DNA from: Linepithema humile | Lineage: Eukaryota > Arthropoda > Insecta > Hymenoptera > Formicidae | Length of the DNA: 64,000 bases | Reading direction: 5' to 3' | Assembly: GCF_040581485.1 (NCBI RefSeq) | Contig: NC_090133.1 | Span: 1,674,001 to 1,738,000 of the forward strand | In this document: piece after piece, positions 1 through 11,050 of the stretch | How positions within the stretch are numbered: the stretch's first letter is position 1 | How the letters are laid out: every line of letters starts with the position of its first letter | Made by a program: the position numbers and the translations under genes | The notes under the pieces: generated by a model | Told to the model about the DNA's origin: nothing | What the model saw: only the letters and a program-made list of their open reading frames with translations | Databases searched by the model: none

Positions 1-1153
1 ATATAAATGTAACCGAATGACGATTAAACGGACGTATAATTAATTAGCGTAATCGTTATTGTATTTTTAGGTGCTTCTCGATGTTCCTCCTGCGCATACA
101 TTCGGCATCAGGCACTCGCCATACATTTGCAATATGAAGGACGCGGTTTATTAATTCGTCTATTTTAGTGACAAGAAATTTATCAAATAAGAAGCTTGCT
201 TTTGATTGTCTGACATTAGCGATTAATAAGTTTTAGAAACAGTCAAATTTAGTTTCTTTTTCTTTTCTATTTCGTTTCTTTTTGCTTTACTTTATTAACT
301 ACTGCTAATTCCGTAAAGAATATATCGGGCAAAGTGGATTAAGTCAAGATATATTATGTGCGAATATATTATAATACCGCAAGGCAAGATACTTCAAACG
401 CATAATTAAAATCACTGTAAAGTAACGCAGTATGGTGCTTTTTATTTGAGATGAAACGTTTCAATATTAATTAGAGAATCTAATACTCAATTGATATTTG
501 ATTCATTGCACTGGAGCTAATGTAATGAAACTTTATGTATACATTAATATAAAATTTTTAAGTATACAAATTGCAGTCTTGAAATTAATCATTTGCTGCA
601 GTGTAACAATACCACATCCTTTGTTTTAAAATATTTCCCGAATATCATAAAATTATTATTAAATCAATTTTTATTTCTTTCTTCTTTTTATGTTTAAAAA
701 CGGGTGCAATAATCAATGCAAGGAAAGGCAACTAGAATTACAGATAAAGAGCACAAAAACTCTTATAAAAATATTTGCACACTTATTGTTACATTTTACA
801 TATACATTTCAGTAAAAAAGAATGCATAAAAATACTATGAAATACATTTTAATTTTTATATGGCACGATCGTCATGTCTATAAATTTACATATTATTAAT
901 AGATTAATATTTACAAAAATTATAGAAATAAAGTCTTGTTTATATATATATATATAATTTTATATAAAATATAAATTTCTTTTTATAGAAAATATTAGGC
1001 ATCTATTTCAGAATATACAACTAAGTACAAATATATAAAAGTCTTAGTGTACAAAAATTCCCTTTGAAAAAAGTTTAAAACTCTTCGTTGCATTATTATA
1101 AGTCATTCACTATCAATTGATACAATGGCCAACTCAAGGCACGGAATGTTCAG
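1..1153. other. AT-rich flank downstream of AMDHD2
   Basis: No coding exon, RNA gene or repeat family is recognisable here. The stretch is very AT-rich, with a short TA run near 948-960. The part next to 1153 should include the AMDHD2 3' untranslated region, because that gene ends at 1154 on the minus strand. I could not place its polyadenylation site. Confidence 0.6.
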
Positions 1154-3198
1154 TTATTTAATGTAATAATTGATCTGTGCTTGTACCTTTAATTCTTTTA
1201 TACTGCCGATATTCTTTTCATAAACGCATTCTCCTAAAATCCACGTTGACAGCAGTTCCAACTTCTTATCAAGTAATATAAAATCGGCATCGGCCCCAAA
1301 ATTAAGCACACCTTTGTTCGCATCAATACCGAGGGCTCTCGCAGGATGCAAAGTTGCTGCTTCTAGAGCCTCGACTACCGTGCAACCTACATAAAGAGAA
1401 CAATTATAATAAACTAAATATTACATACATTAGTTCCGCACTGAACATGGACATAACTGTCAAATATAATACGTTCAGTATATTGTGTCTTAACACATTT
1501 ATATTAACACACAACATTTGTTTTATTATAATACAAAATTTACCTGTAGCTTCTTTAAAATGTCTCACACATTTCGGCATTTCGGTCGTGCTACCGCAGA
1601 GAGTATCTGTTCCAGCGATGTAAGCAGACTCTTTACGTATCTCTATTTCGAACTGGCCCAGTTGATGGATTCCTTCCTCCAAACCCAGTGCTGATATCGC
1701 GTCAGTTACAAGCACGAGACCTTACAAACACTTACATTTTAATTTCACTCAAAAATTGTCATAAATGTATAACTACATATAATTAAATGTGAACCTTGAG
1801 GATGCGTTCTATGAGCGATTCGCAATGCTGCCGGATGAGTGTGGATCCCGTCTGCGATTATTCCGAAATGAACCATTTTTCCAGGAGGGATTTGGTCGGA
1901 TGTTAGGAGGCCAACTAATCCTGGATCTCTATGATGGAACTAAAATCAGAAAATACACGAGCAAATGTATTTTCAAGACATATAGATTAATTATAAAAGA
2001 TATGTGATGCAATACAATTTATATAACTTACAGGCAACATAGCATTGAAAAGATGAGTGATAAATGACGCTCCATGTTTAACTGCTTTTTCTCCTTCGCT
2101 TAAGTTTGCTACGGAATGTCCTAGAATACATAAATTGAATTAAAATCGAACTTCGTGGATATCTGAAGCGCATTCAATATGCAAACTGTAAGAATTAAAC
2201 TTTGGTATTTCGCGGCAAAATAACTTACGAGCATTTAAATATAATTCATTATGTCACTCAGATCATTTAACTCACCAAGAGATACTATTATATTTTTTCT
2301 ACACAAGTCTTCAACGACAGATGTAGCATTTGGAATTTCAGGTGCTAATGTAAGCATGCACACATTGTCTAGATCTCCATACATATCTACAACCGATTTA
2401 AATCCCTGCAGTACAGTACAGTTATTAGGAGATGTTAAGCAATGGATTAAATAATTTTCAGATTTACTCAGAACAGAATCAGTTATAACATTGCCTGGTC
2501 AAATTTTCTAATACAATGTTCCGGATGAGCGCCTTTTTTGCTTGGGCTGATGAACGGTCCTTCTACATGAACACCCAGTATACCAGCACCGTGGCTACCT
2601 CCATTTCTCTTCTTTATTTCTGGCAGTACTTTATGATATACTTCCCTGGGAGATGTCACCAATGTAGGACAAAAGGATGTGACTCCATATTTCAGCAGAT
2701 TCTTTGCTACTTTGTCAATGCCTTCCTTTACATTGTCAACGTTATAAGAAAAATCTATGCCAAATCCTCCTAATGAACAAATCCATGTATCTATTTATTT
2801 CACTTATTTATTTAAGCAAGTATGAACTTTTTTCAAATATTACAAAACCCATAGTATTTTCTTTAACAATTGAACTTAAACTTTCCATTTCTGGCATTCA
2901 ATAAAATTTATTTTTCTATTTTTTCTAGCATTTTTCCTCTATTTATAATTCTTTATAATTTTACTTTGTAATAATGTAATTAAATACCATTAATTTGCAG
3001 ATCAATAAATCCTGGCGAGATCAAGGCGGTGCCACAATCTATCATAACATCTGGCTTGACTTTCTCATCGTAGAAAATTTTCTCCGGGTTCACAATTTTT
3101 CCATCACGCACCCATAGATCTTCTGTTCGGATCCTGCCGTCGCGCAGGATTTTACAGTTGCAGAATTGCTTAAGAGCTCCTTTTTTCTGCTGCAACAT
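1154..3198 (-). CDS. AMDHD2: N-acetylglucosamine-6-phosphate deacetylase
   Basis: This enzyme removes the acetyl group from GlcNAc-6-phosphate, giving glucosamine-6-phosphate and acetate in cytosolic amino-sugar salvage. I read seven coding exons, 5' to 3' on the minus strand: 3198-2988, 2769-2495, 2405-2276, 2120-2032, 1939-1795, 1720-1544 and 1386-1154. Their phases agree and give 419 residues, close to the roughly 409 of the human protein. Visible family motifs are GFIDLQING, HVEGPFISP (metal-ligand Glu about residue 140), GHSVAN, THLFNAM, the late VTDAI catalytic Asp region, and NFGADADF near the C-terminus. The start ATG at 3198 is preceded by an in-frame TGA 12 bases upstream, which fixes it. 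Intron 2 has a GC rather than GT donor. The gene is head-to-head with LONP1. Confidence 0.95.
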
Positions 3199-3811
3199 GC
3201 TGGATAATCACGTGATGAGAATGAGATCTCGACAGTCACTGTAATTCTATAAATGAAGAGCTTATCTGCCCTATCGTATTATCAACATTTATCATTTACA
3301 CATGTATGTACATGTATCAAAGTAGAATAAATCTTCGAATTTAAAAAAAAATGTAAGTACGTCAAATATTAGCATTCACTCATGTATTCATTAATAATCA
3401 TAATCTCAATTTTAATTGTTCTACTTTAATTAAAATTTCGCTTTTTTTTCGCCACACAACGCAATCGTCCAATATTTTGTGTATTTTCACAATGTAAACT
3501 AATCCATTCTAATTATATCTCTTGTACTTTCTCACAATGTTTTTCTCTTCTCCTTTTTCTCGTATAGAGTGGGAGTATACATTTATTTCAGTTTAATGTA
3601 GAAAATACAACATATACATGTGATGCGGTTAAAAAGGCAGACAGATGCTTTGAAGTTAGGTTAGGTTAGGTTATATTGAATCGTGCATGCAAGATCGCGG
3701 TGTATTTCGTGAGAGCGTGTCGTAACCTCTTTTTTTCATTGTGTTTCTGTTTTTCATCAACAGCCAGGAAAGGATAGAGTTTATGAAAATTCAAAACGAT
3801 TTTGGAGGATC
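3199..3811. promoter_or_regulatory. Shared promoter region between AMDHD2 and LONP1
   Basis: This 613-base stretch separates two divergent start codons and must hold both promoters and 5' leaders. It is AT-rich. It contains three TTAGG units at 3656-3670 and a pyrimidine tract ending in AG near 3771, which could be a 5'UTR splice acceptor or chance. No TATA box stands out. Calling it bidirectional is inferred from layout only. Confidence 0.6.
3656..3673 (+). repeat. (TTAGG)3 telomere-type motif
   Basis: Three perfect TTAGG units followed by TTA. TTAGG is the canonical arthropod telomere repeat. Here it lies about 140 bases before the LONP1 start, in the shared promoter. Confidence 0.85.
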
Positions 3812-3824
3812 ATGCGACTCATGA
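3783..3824 (+). promoter_or_regulatory. Upstream ORF overlapping the LONP1 start
   Basis: An ATG at 3783 opens a 13-codon frame that ends at TGA 3822-3824. It is out of frame with LONP1 and overlaps both candidate LONP1 ATGs (3812 and 3821). If the transcript begins upstream of 3783, ribosomes must leak past or reinitiate, which would damp Lon translation. Whether it is in the mRNA is unknown. Confidence 0.5.
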
Positions 3825-6800
3825 CGACAGTGAACGTTAAATTGCTGCCAATTTTACGGCAGCGCGGCATGATCGCGCGTTCCTTCTGCAAAAATAATTT
3901 CAGTCCGGTTAATCAAACATCGTCGCCGATTTGCATTAGATCGCAACTAGCAAGATCCAATTATTTAGGTGAAAAATCAGAATTATTATTGAGGAACATA
4001 CGCGGACGACGAATTCATCCTGCGGTGGTGTCAGTGAGATTCTTCGCAACGAAAAGATATTCTGATCCTCCGAGGTAAAATAATTTTAATTTTCTTATTT
4101 TAATCAATTTTATTGATTTTTTAACTTATTTAAATTTAATTTATTTAAATTTTACTTTATTTGTCTGTCTTGATTAATTTTATTTTGGCAATAGTTTATG
4201 TTTTATACTTTTCTTAATTTACTTAATCGATTAATAGTTGTCTATTCCTATATCTCTCATATCTATTTTTATTATTCTTGATATTAACGTTTTTAATATT
4301 CTTACACAATTATAAGTACTGTTATAAAGAAAAACAGTTATAAATGGTTGCATTGATTATCAGAATTTGTTTATCAGATGCAAGAAAGTATTTTCTCTTA
4401 TTTAATATGCATTGTTGTTTAGTGACGGCAATGGAGAACAGCCAGCAGATTATCCTGCTTCTCTACCTGCAACTGTCGTGGTACCTGAAGTATGGCCTCA
4501 TGTACCGGTCATCGCTATCAATAGAAATCCAGTGTTTCCTAGATTTATTAAACTCATTGAAATTAGCAATCCGATATTGATTGATTTAATACGTAGAAAG
4601 ATAAAGCTAAATCAACCTTATGTGGGAGTATTCTTGAAGAAAACTGAAGAGTAAGTTTTCTTAAGTGTTCTCCAACTTAATGATATATATCAATAATATA
4701 AATTTTAATTATATATGTATATATGTATTCAGGAATGAAGCTGAAATAGTTCAAAACTTAGATGACATTTATTCCATTGGAACATTTGCCCAAGTGCATG
4801 AAGTGCAGGATCTCGGAAACCGGTTAAGACTAGTAATTATGGCACATCGAAGAATTAAAATTGTTAATCAAATATTCGAGGATGCCAATCTAAAGCCAGA
4901 ACATGAAGAAAAAAGTATTTAGATATTACACTCTTTGCATGCTAGCTACTGTAATCATGCTGTATATTTATTATTATTATTTAAATAATTATTGAAATTT
5001 TATAGAAATTTAACGTTTAATTAACTAACATTAATCAATCAAATAATTTTTTTCTTGTTTGAAATTTTTTTCTTGTTTGAGTCTTTCGATGTTTTGTTTA
5101 AATATCACCCTACTTTACACAGAGATGAAACTGACGTTTCCGCTATTAAATACTACAATTACCGTCCCCGTAGACGATACAGTTACCAGTGGCAAGATAA
5201 GCCGGAGATCATTGCGCAAGAAAACAGAGAATAAAGCTGCAGAGCAAACTGTGAAAACAGAAAAAGTCAGTGAGACAAGTTCTACAGAAGAAAAGCCGCC
5301 GGCAGATTCGCCTGAGAAAAGTACAGAGAAACCATTAGATGCGTCAACAACTCAGTCTAATAGTCAACCTATACTAATGGTCGAAGTAGTAAATGTTACA
5401 CATGAAAAATTTAAGCAAACTGAAGAAATTAAGGTAATATATAATGTTATTGGATGTAAATATTGAAAAGATTTGCAATATCATTAAATTAAAATTAATA
5501 TAACAGATTTTCTTTCCGTCTTTTTTTTGTTTCAAATTTTTATTTTTGTAACAAGACAGAAACTGACTGCATTATTTTGAGGATAGTTGCTTTTGAGAAT
5601 GTTTGGCACTGTTCAATAAATTGAAATTTTTTTTTTAAATAGGCTTTGACACAGGAACTTATTAAGACTATTCGAGATATAATCAGCATGAATCCTTTAT
5701 ATCGCGAATCTCTGCAACAAATGCTGCATCAAGGACAAAGAGTTGTAGATAATCCCGTTTATCTTAGTGATTTGGGTGCTGCTTTAACCGGTGCAGATGC
5801 ACAGGAATTGCAGCAGGTTTTAGAAGAGATGGATGTAAGTGCACTGCTTACTTTGATGTACATAAAGTTTTCAGGAAAGGCTCGTAAAGGATCAACAAAA
5901 GAAATGGCATTTTATTTATAGATTTTAAAACGATTGAGACTGTCGCTTGCGCTTCTAAAAAAAGAATACGAATTAAGCAAGTTGCAACAGAAAATCGGAA
6001 AAGAGGTTGAAGAGAAGGTAAAACAGCAACATAGAAAATATATTCTCCATGAACAATTGAAAGTCATTAAGAAGGAACTAGGATTAGAGAAAGACGACAA
6101 AGACGCGATAGAAGAGAAATACAGAGAAAGAATAAGGCAGAAGACGGTTCCTAAACCAGTGATGGACGTGTTAGAAGAGGAATTGAATAAACTGTCCTTC
6201 TTGGAAAGTCACAGTAGCGAATTTAAGTGCGTATGGAATATCAGCGTTTATTATATCGCAGAAATTGCACGCTATTAAGTTCTATAAATGCCATTTAATT
6301 TTGTATTTTTGTTTAGTGTTACGAGGAATTACTTAGACTGGCTTACGTCCATGCCGTGGGGTTTAACAAGTACGGAGAATTTAAATCTTCAGGATGCTGT
6401 CAAAATTCTGGACGAAGATCATTATGGAATGGAAGACATAAAGAAAAGAATTCTTGGTATAAATACGTTTATGTATATCTACAGATAATGTTTAAACAAT
6501 ATGAATATCACGCTTTATATTGCAGAGTTCATCGCTGTCAGTCAACTGAAAGGTAGCACGCAAGGAAAGATATTATGCTTTCACGGCCCTCCTGGAGTGG
6601 GCAAGACATCTATAGCCAAGTCAATTTCTCGCGCCTTAAACAGAGAATACTTTAGATTTAGTGTCGGCGGAATGACGGACGTGGCGGAGATCAAGGGGCA
6701 TAGGCGAACGTATGTGGGAGCTATGCCGGGCAAAGTTATCCAGTGCTTGAAGAAAACTAAAACTGAGAATCCGTTAATTCTAATAGACGAAGTTGACAAA

Positions 6801-8364
6801 ATCGGCAAGTATGTGATCTAAATTTGCGTACACTTCGTATTATATGCAGAACATACAATGTCTCAAAGTTATATAAATATTACATCTTACTGCAAAACAT
6901 ACAAAGTTGAGGAATGTTTAAAAAATATATATTAGATTTCTTTGTTTCTTATTATTATGTTAAGCATCATATAATAATATATATTTTAGGGGCCATCAAG
7001 GAGATCCAGCATCCGCACTACTCGAAATGCTCGATCCAGAGCAGAATGCAAATTTCCTAGATCACTATTTGGACGTTCCAGTGGATTTGTCGAAAGTTTT
7101 ATTCATTTGCACGGCAAATGTAATAGATACCATTCCGGAACCCCTGAGAGATCGTATGGAGCTGATAGACATGTCGGGTTACGTAGCCGAAGAGAAACTG
7201 GCTATCGCGAAGCAGTACTTGGTTCCACAGGCCAGAACCGAGTCCGGCCTCAGCAATGATCAAATCAGCATACAGGACGAGGCGCTTACGTCGTTGATCA
7301 AATCTTACTGTCGGGAATCGGGGGTGAGGAGCTTGCAGAAACACATAGAGAAGGTGCACAGGAAGGTGGCGTTCAAGGTCGTCAAGAAGGAAGCCGACAA
7401 AGTCGACGTAACCGCGAATAATTTGCACGAGTTCGTGGGCAAGCCTGTGTTCACGCAGGACAGGATGTACGACATCACGCCCGCTGGTGTGGTGATGGGA
7501 CTGGCGTGGACCGCGATGGGCGGATCCACACTCTTCATCGAGACCACTATGAGAAAACCGACGAGCGGCAAAAAAGCGGAGGGTACTTTCGAAGTCACCG
7601 GTCATCTGGGCGATGTGATGAAGGAGTCCATACACATCGCGATGACCGTGGCAAGAAATTACCTGAAAAGAGAGGATTCTTCTAATACGTTTTTGTACGA
7701 TTCACATTTACATATACATGTGCCAGAGGGCGCTACACCGAAGGACGGGCCCAGCGCGGGTGTAACGATCGCTACGGCGTTGCTCTCGCTTGCTAAAAAT
7801 CAAGCTATTAGACAAGATGTGGCGATGACGGGTGAACTGAGTCTCATGGGCAAGGTACTTCCTGTAGGTGGTATTAAGGAGAAAACCATTGCAGTAAGTT
7901 TAAATATAATTTCCTATTATAATCAGTTTTTGTTTCTTATTAATATTAATTAATCTCGCTTTCTCTTGCTGTTGTTATCATTGAATAATAGTATCAGCCT
8001 AATATTATGTGCGGTTAAGTTAATATTATTTTTTATTTAAATTGCTATTTATTCATCATTTTAGTTTCTTAAACTACCATTATCATCTACTTCCAGATTA
8101 TGAAATAATTTTGCTTCGTTCAAAACGCATTTTTATTTTCAGGCAAAGCGGGTCGATGTTAAATGTATAATTTTACCGGAAGAAAACAAGAAGGATTTTA
8201 ACGACTTACCAAAATATATCACGGACGGTTTAGAAGTACACTTTGCTACGACGTTCGATGATGTTTATCGTATTTGTTTCGCGCAAGCAAAAGAGACCGA
8301 ATCTTTCCGATCTGATAAACCAGTTACTACTCATGTTTCATCTACGCAACCAACATTTGGATAG
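3812..8364 (+). CDS. LONP1: Mitochondrial ATP-dependent Lon protease
   Basis: Lon is the AAA+ serine protease of the mitochondrial matrix; it degrades oxidised and misfolded proteins and binds mitochondrial DNA. Ten coding exons join in phase: 3812-4074, 4423-4650, 4733-4914, 5123-5433, 5643-5834, 5922-6226, 6317-6456, 6526-6808, 6990-7893 and 8143-8364. They encode 1009 residues (human 959). The first exon is Arg/Ser-rich with few acidic residues, as expected of a targeting peptide. The N-terminal substrate domain includes NPVFPRFIK and PYVGVFLK. Then come Walker A GPPGVGKT (561-568), Walker B LILIDE (624-629), and the protease domain with GPSAG (catalytic Ser890) and KEK (Lys933). A charged, poorly conserved insert lies about residues 240-300. 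The frame is intact throughout. A short upstream ORF overlaps the start. Confidence 0.97.
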
Positions 8365-9138
8365 AGAATATTTTACCGACAGATTATCTTGTTTCCTGTG
8401 TACAATATGTCTACAATAATTAAAAACAATTTATGTTATTTTAAAAAAAAGTGAAAATGGGAATATATTATTTTTCACGATATCAATAATATAATTTTTT
8501 AAATTTTGTTAAAAAACACATTTTGTGAAAATCTAAAAACATGAATAATTCTTCAATTTAGCAAATACATTTGGATATTTGTAAATAACAAATGTTATAA
8601 TGAACCGAGTAATAGTATTCTAGAACAATTACTAACGATTCTTCATAAAATATGTGTATATAACTGAATAGCATAACTTGTAAGCTTAAGAGAGAAAATT
8701 ATCAATTTTCTGCTGTTAATAAAGAAAAATGTTTTGTTACATTTGTAAGAATGGCCATTATATTTTTATTATTTATTATAATAAATGGTGAAATCTGGGA
8801 AACATGAACGTTCATTTTCCATGCAACTCGCATTTTTCCGTTTAAGTATCAAAAATATTTTTCTATTTTGAAGAAAAATATACACACTGATTACATTAGA
8901 CTTAGTAATAATTATATAATTTGTTAATATAGTAAAATATATGAGAAAAATAGAACTATTTGTACAAAGAGAATTAGTGAATTAAATAAAATACTTTACA
9001 ATGAATTTTTGGTCTTCAAAGTTTAATATTAAATAATAAATAGTAACTGTAATAATAATGACAAATGCTTTCTGTGGGATAGAAAAGAAATGCAGCAGAA
9101 TGATTTGATATTATATAATAAATAATTATATACATGAA
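8365..9138. other. Convergent 3' region of LONP1 and gdl
   Basis: AT-rich noncoding DNA between the stop codons of two convergent genes, so it holds both 3' untranslated regions. No ORF or repeat of note was seen. Confidence 0.7.
8718..8723 (+). terminator. Likely LONP1 polyadenylation signal
   Basis: A canonical AATAAA lies 354 bases after the LONP1 stop and is followed by T/G-rich sequence (near 8731), the usual layout of a cleavage site. Confidence 0.55.
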
Positions 9139-9663
9139 TCAACTCGGTATGTCCATGTTGCTCAACCTGATAATAAAGTCACATAGTCTCATTTGCACTT
9201 GAATCTCCATTGGATTATTTGTCACATAGAATCCAGGTACTCCAGCTTTTTCTAATATACTTTGTTGATCCGCCACTTTTTGATCTAATTGCAATACCAA
9301 TTTCATATCCATTTGCTTCAACTCTTCCTTGTGTTTTTTATTCAGCGCTGTTTTTATTGTCGTTATTTCTTCTTCTACAGTTACTGCAGACAATGCCTCT
9401 TGAGACTCAATTTTCTGTTGATTCAAAAGCTGAAGTCGTTGTTGAAAGAGATGTTTTTCAGTGACATGCTGTATCTCCATCAATCCTTTCACTATCTCAA
9501 AGATGGTATCGTTCAATAATGAGTTTGCCAATCCAGATAGTAATTCATATGGCAGTCGCATCTGATACTTCGGTGGAAGCTCTCCAGCCATATGTTGCAA
9601 TTGTTCCACCAGAAAATAGAGTTTTCTTTGTAAATCTTGAGGAGTTAGGCTAGCAATATCCAT
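9139..9663 (-). CDS. gdl: DGCR6 / gonadal (gdl) family protein
   Basis: One uninterrupted exon encodes 174 residues matching the DGCR6 family (vertebrate DGCR6/DGCR6L, Drosophila gonadal). The biochemical function is not established. The conserved parts are an N-terminal helical stretch with LANSLLNDTIFEIV and GLMEIQHVTEKHL, a central Lys/Glu-rich coiled coil (about 75-125), and the diagnostic C-terminal block VADQQSILEKAGVPGFYVT followed by NP. Compared with the 220-residue human protein, it lacks the extended C-terminal tail. The ATG at 9661-9663 is preceded by a pyrimidine tract and AAAG that could be a splice acceptor, so an upstream untranslated exon is possible. It is head-to-head with COX8 and converges with LONP1. 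Confidence 0.93.
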   Translation of the reverse strand: MDIASLTPQDLQRKLYFLVEQLQHMAGELPPKYQMRLPYELLSGLANSLLNDTIFEIVKGLMEIQHVTEKHLFQQRLQLLNQQKIESQEALSAVTVEEEITTIKTALNKKHKEELKQMDMKLVLQLDQKVADQQSILEKAGVPGFYVTNNPMEIQVQMRLCDFIIRLSNMDIPS

Positions 9664-10426
9664 TTTTTCTCCTTTAAAGAAAAATATGCCAAGCTGTACT
9701 TTACAAACAATATTGTTTACTCCGTAACAATTATATGTTCTAAAACTTTTATAATATGAAATGTATAATGTTTTTCTTCACACAATAATTAACAATATTT
9801 TTATATTCAATAAAATAGTAAGGAATATTTGTTAAAAAATATTCCTTACTATAAGAATTATCTTAGTCCTATCAAGGATAAAGAACGAGAAATATTTTAT
9901 CATTACTTTTGTCATTTCTTACCGTTAAAATATTTTTTAAATCAAGAGAAATAGAATAATTGACAAATCATGTTTGTAAACATAAATGAGATGTAGATGG
10001 ATTAAAATAGGTTAGATTGTGGTTATGGCAGATTAAGCAAGATTCACACTACGTTCAGTGACGCCAAATACGGCACACATTCGCAATTCAGTCTGTCATC
10101 GGATATTTAATGTCAAATAAGAAAACTGATTCTTTGGAAACAAATATTGCGTTCCACATAGTTTATATAAAATATTTTTTAAATTAAATCTCGTACATGC
10201 GATATAAATTTTCCACATAAATATGTCTAGAGAATGTTATATGCGTATGCGCTAGGCAAGTTTGTGTGAATATACCTTAAATGTTAAATCACTTATCGCA
10301 AATAATCGCATCTTGTAAATCGACTTTAAATCCTTGCACAACGATATTACGATAGACAGCAGCACTACTGCACTACATTGTATTCGATTGTATCGTTCGT
10401 GAAAATTACGAACGATTAAAGTGAAA
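9664..10426. promoter_or_regulatory. Intergenic region between divergent gdl and COX8
   Basis: This 763-base AT-rich segment must carry the promoters and leaders of both genes. It contains a 16-bp perfect hairpin at 9815-9852 on the gdl side. I see no TATA box that I would trust and no coding sequence. Confidence 0.55.
9815..9852. repeat. Perfect 16-bp inverted repeat (hairpin)
   Basis: Arms 9815-9830 and 9837-9852 are exact reverse complements around a 6-base loop. The sequence is AT-rich, with a GGAA/TTCC core. It lies about 150 bases upstream of the gdl ATG and may be in its leader, its first intron or the promoter. Confidence 0.8.
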
Positions 10427-10941
10427 ATGTTTGCGATCAACGGATTAAGAAACACATCCCGTTTATCGGGGATTGTGGCTAGGTCATATCACAATTCGAT
10501 TGTTAGTGCGCCGCCCGAAGTGAAAATGTCAAGCGCTGTGAGTAAAATTTCATTTATATGTGGAGTTACGTAAGAAATCCAATACGTAGTTAACCTCTTA
10601 ATAAAGCGTAAAAAACTGAAAAATATATTTGTTACACTTTGATACAACTATAATAAGAATTTATTTGGCTGTGGAAAGACGTTAGAAAAAATATGTAATA
10701 AAAATATAGTAGAAAATTGATAAAAATGTTTAACATATTTTCATGGTTTGCAACACTCTTGATTATCACTTCATATGTATTAGTTTTAAACGAGTATTAA
10801 ACGATAATGTTTATTGATGATAATTTATGTTTTTTTTAGGAAAAAATAGGCGCTTTCCTTTGTATCGCTGGAGCGATACTGATATCACCCATGTACTTTG
10901 CACCTAATTTCAAGAATTATAGCAAGAATAAGGGCGCATAA
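10427..10941 (+). CDS. COX8: Cytochrome c oxidase subunit 8
   Basis: A small nuclear-encoded subunit of respiratory complex IV in the mitochondrial inner membrane. Two exons, 10427-10537 and 10840-10941, join in phase 0 with a GTGAGT donor and a T-rich AG acceptor to give 70 residues, the usual size for the precursor. Residues 1 to about 26 are basic and Ser/Arg-rich (presequence). HNSIVSAPPEVKMS matches the conserved start of mature subunit 8, and residues about 40-56 form the single membrane span (GAFLCIAGAILISP), followed by a short basic tail. The protein is too short for homology to be beyond doubt, but presequence, PPE-K motif, one span and length all agree. Confidence 0.88.
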
Positions 10942-11044
10942 ATACTCTAGATGAAAGATAGGTTGGAAATTATATTAAAACCATTATTTATGATATGTAT
11001 CCAGTGATACACACCAATGGATCCATTCACTGTGTTCCTGGATC

Positions 11045-11050
11045 AATAAA
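11045..11050 (+). terminator. Likely COX8 polyadenylation signal
   Basis: AATAAA about 100 bases downstream of the COX8 stop, the first canonical signal on that strand. Confidence 0.5.

Noticed and set aside
7099..7635. 178-residue minus-strand open frame
   Set aside because: Shadow of the long LONP1 exon 9, whose sense frame has clear Lon homology.
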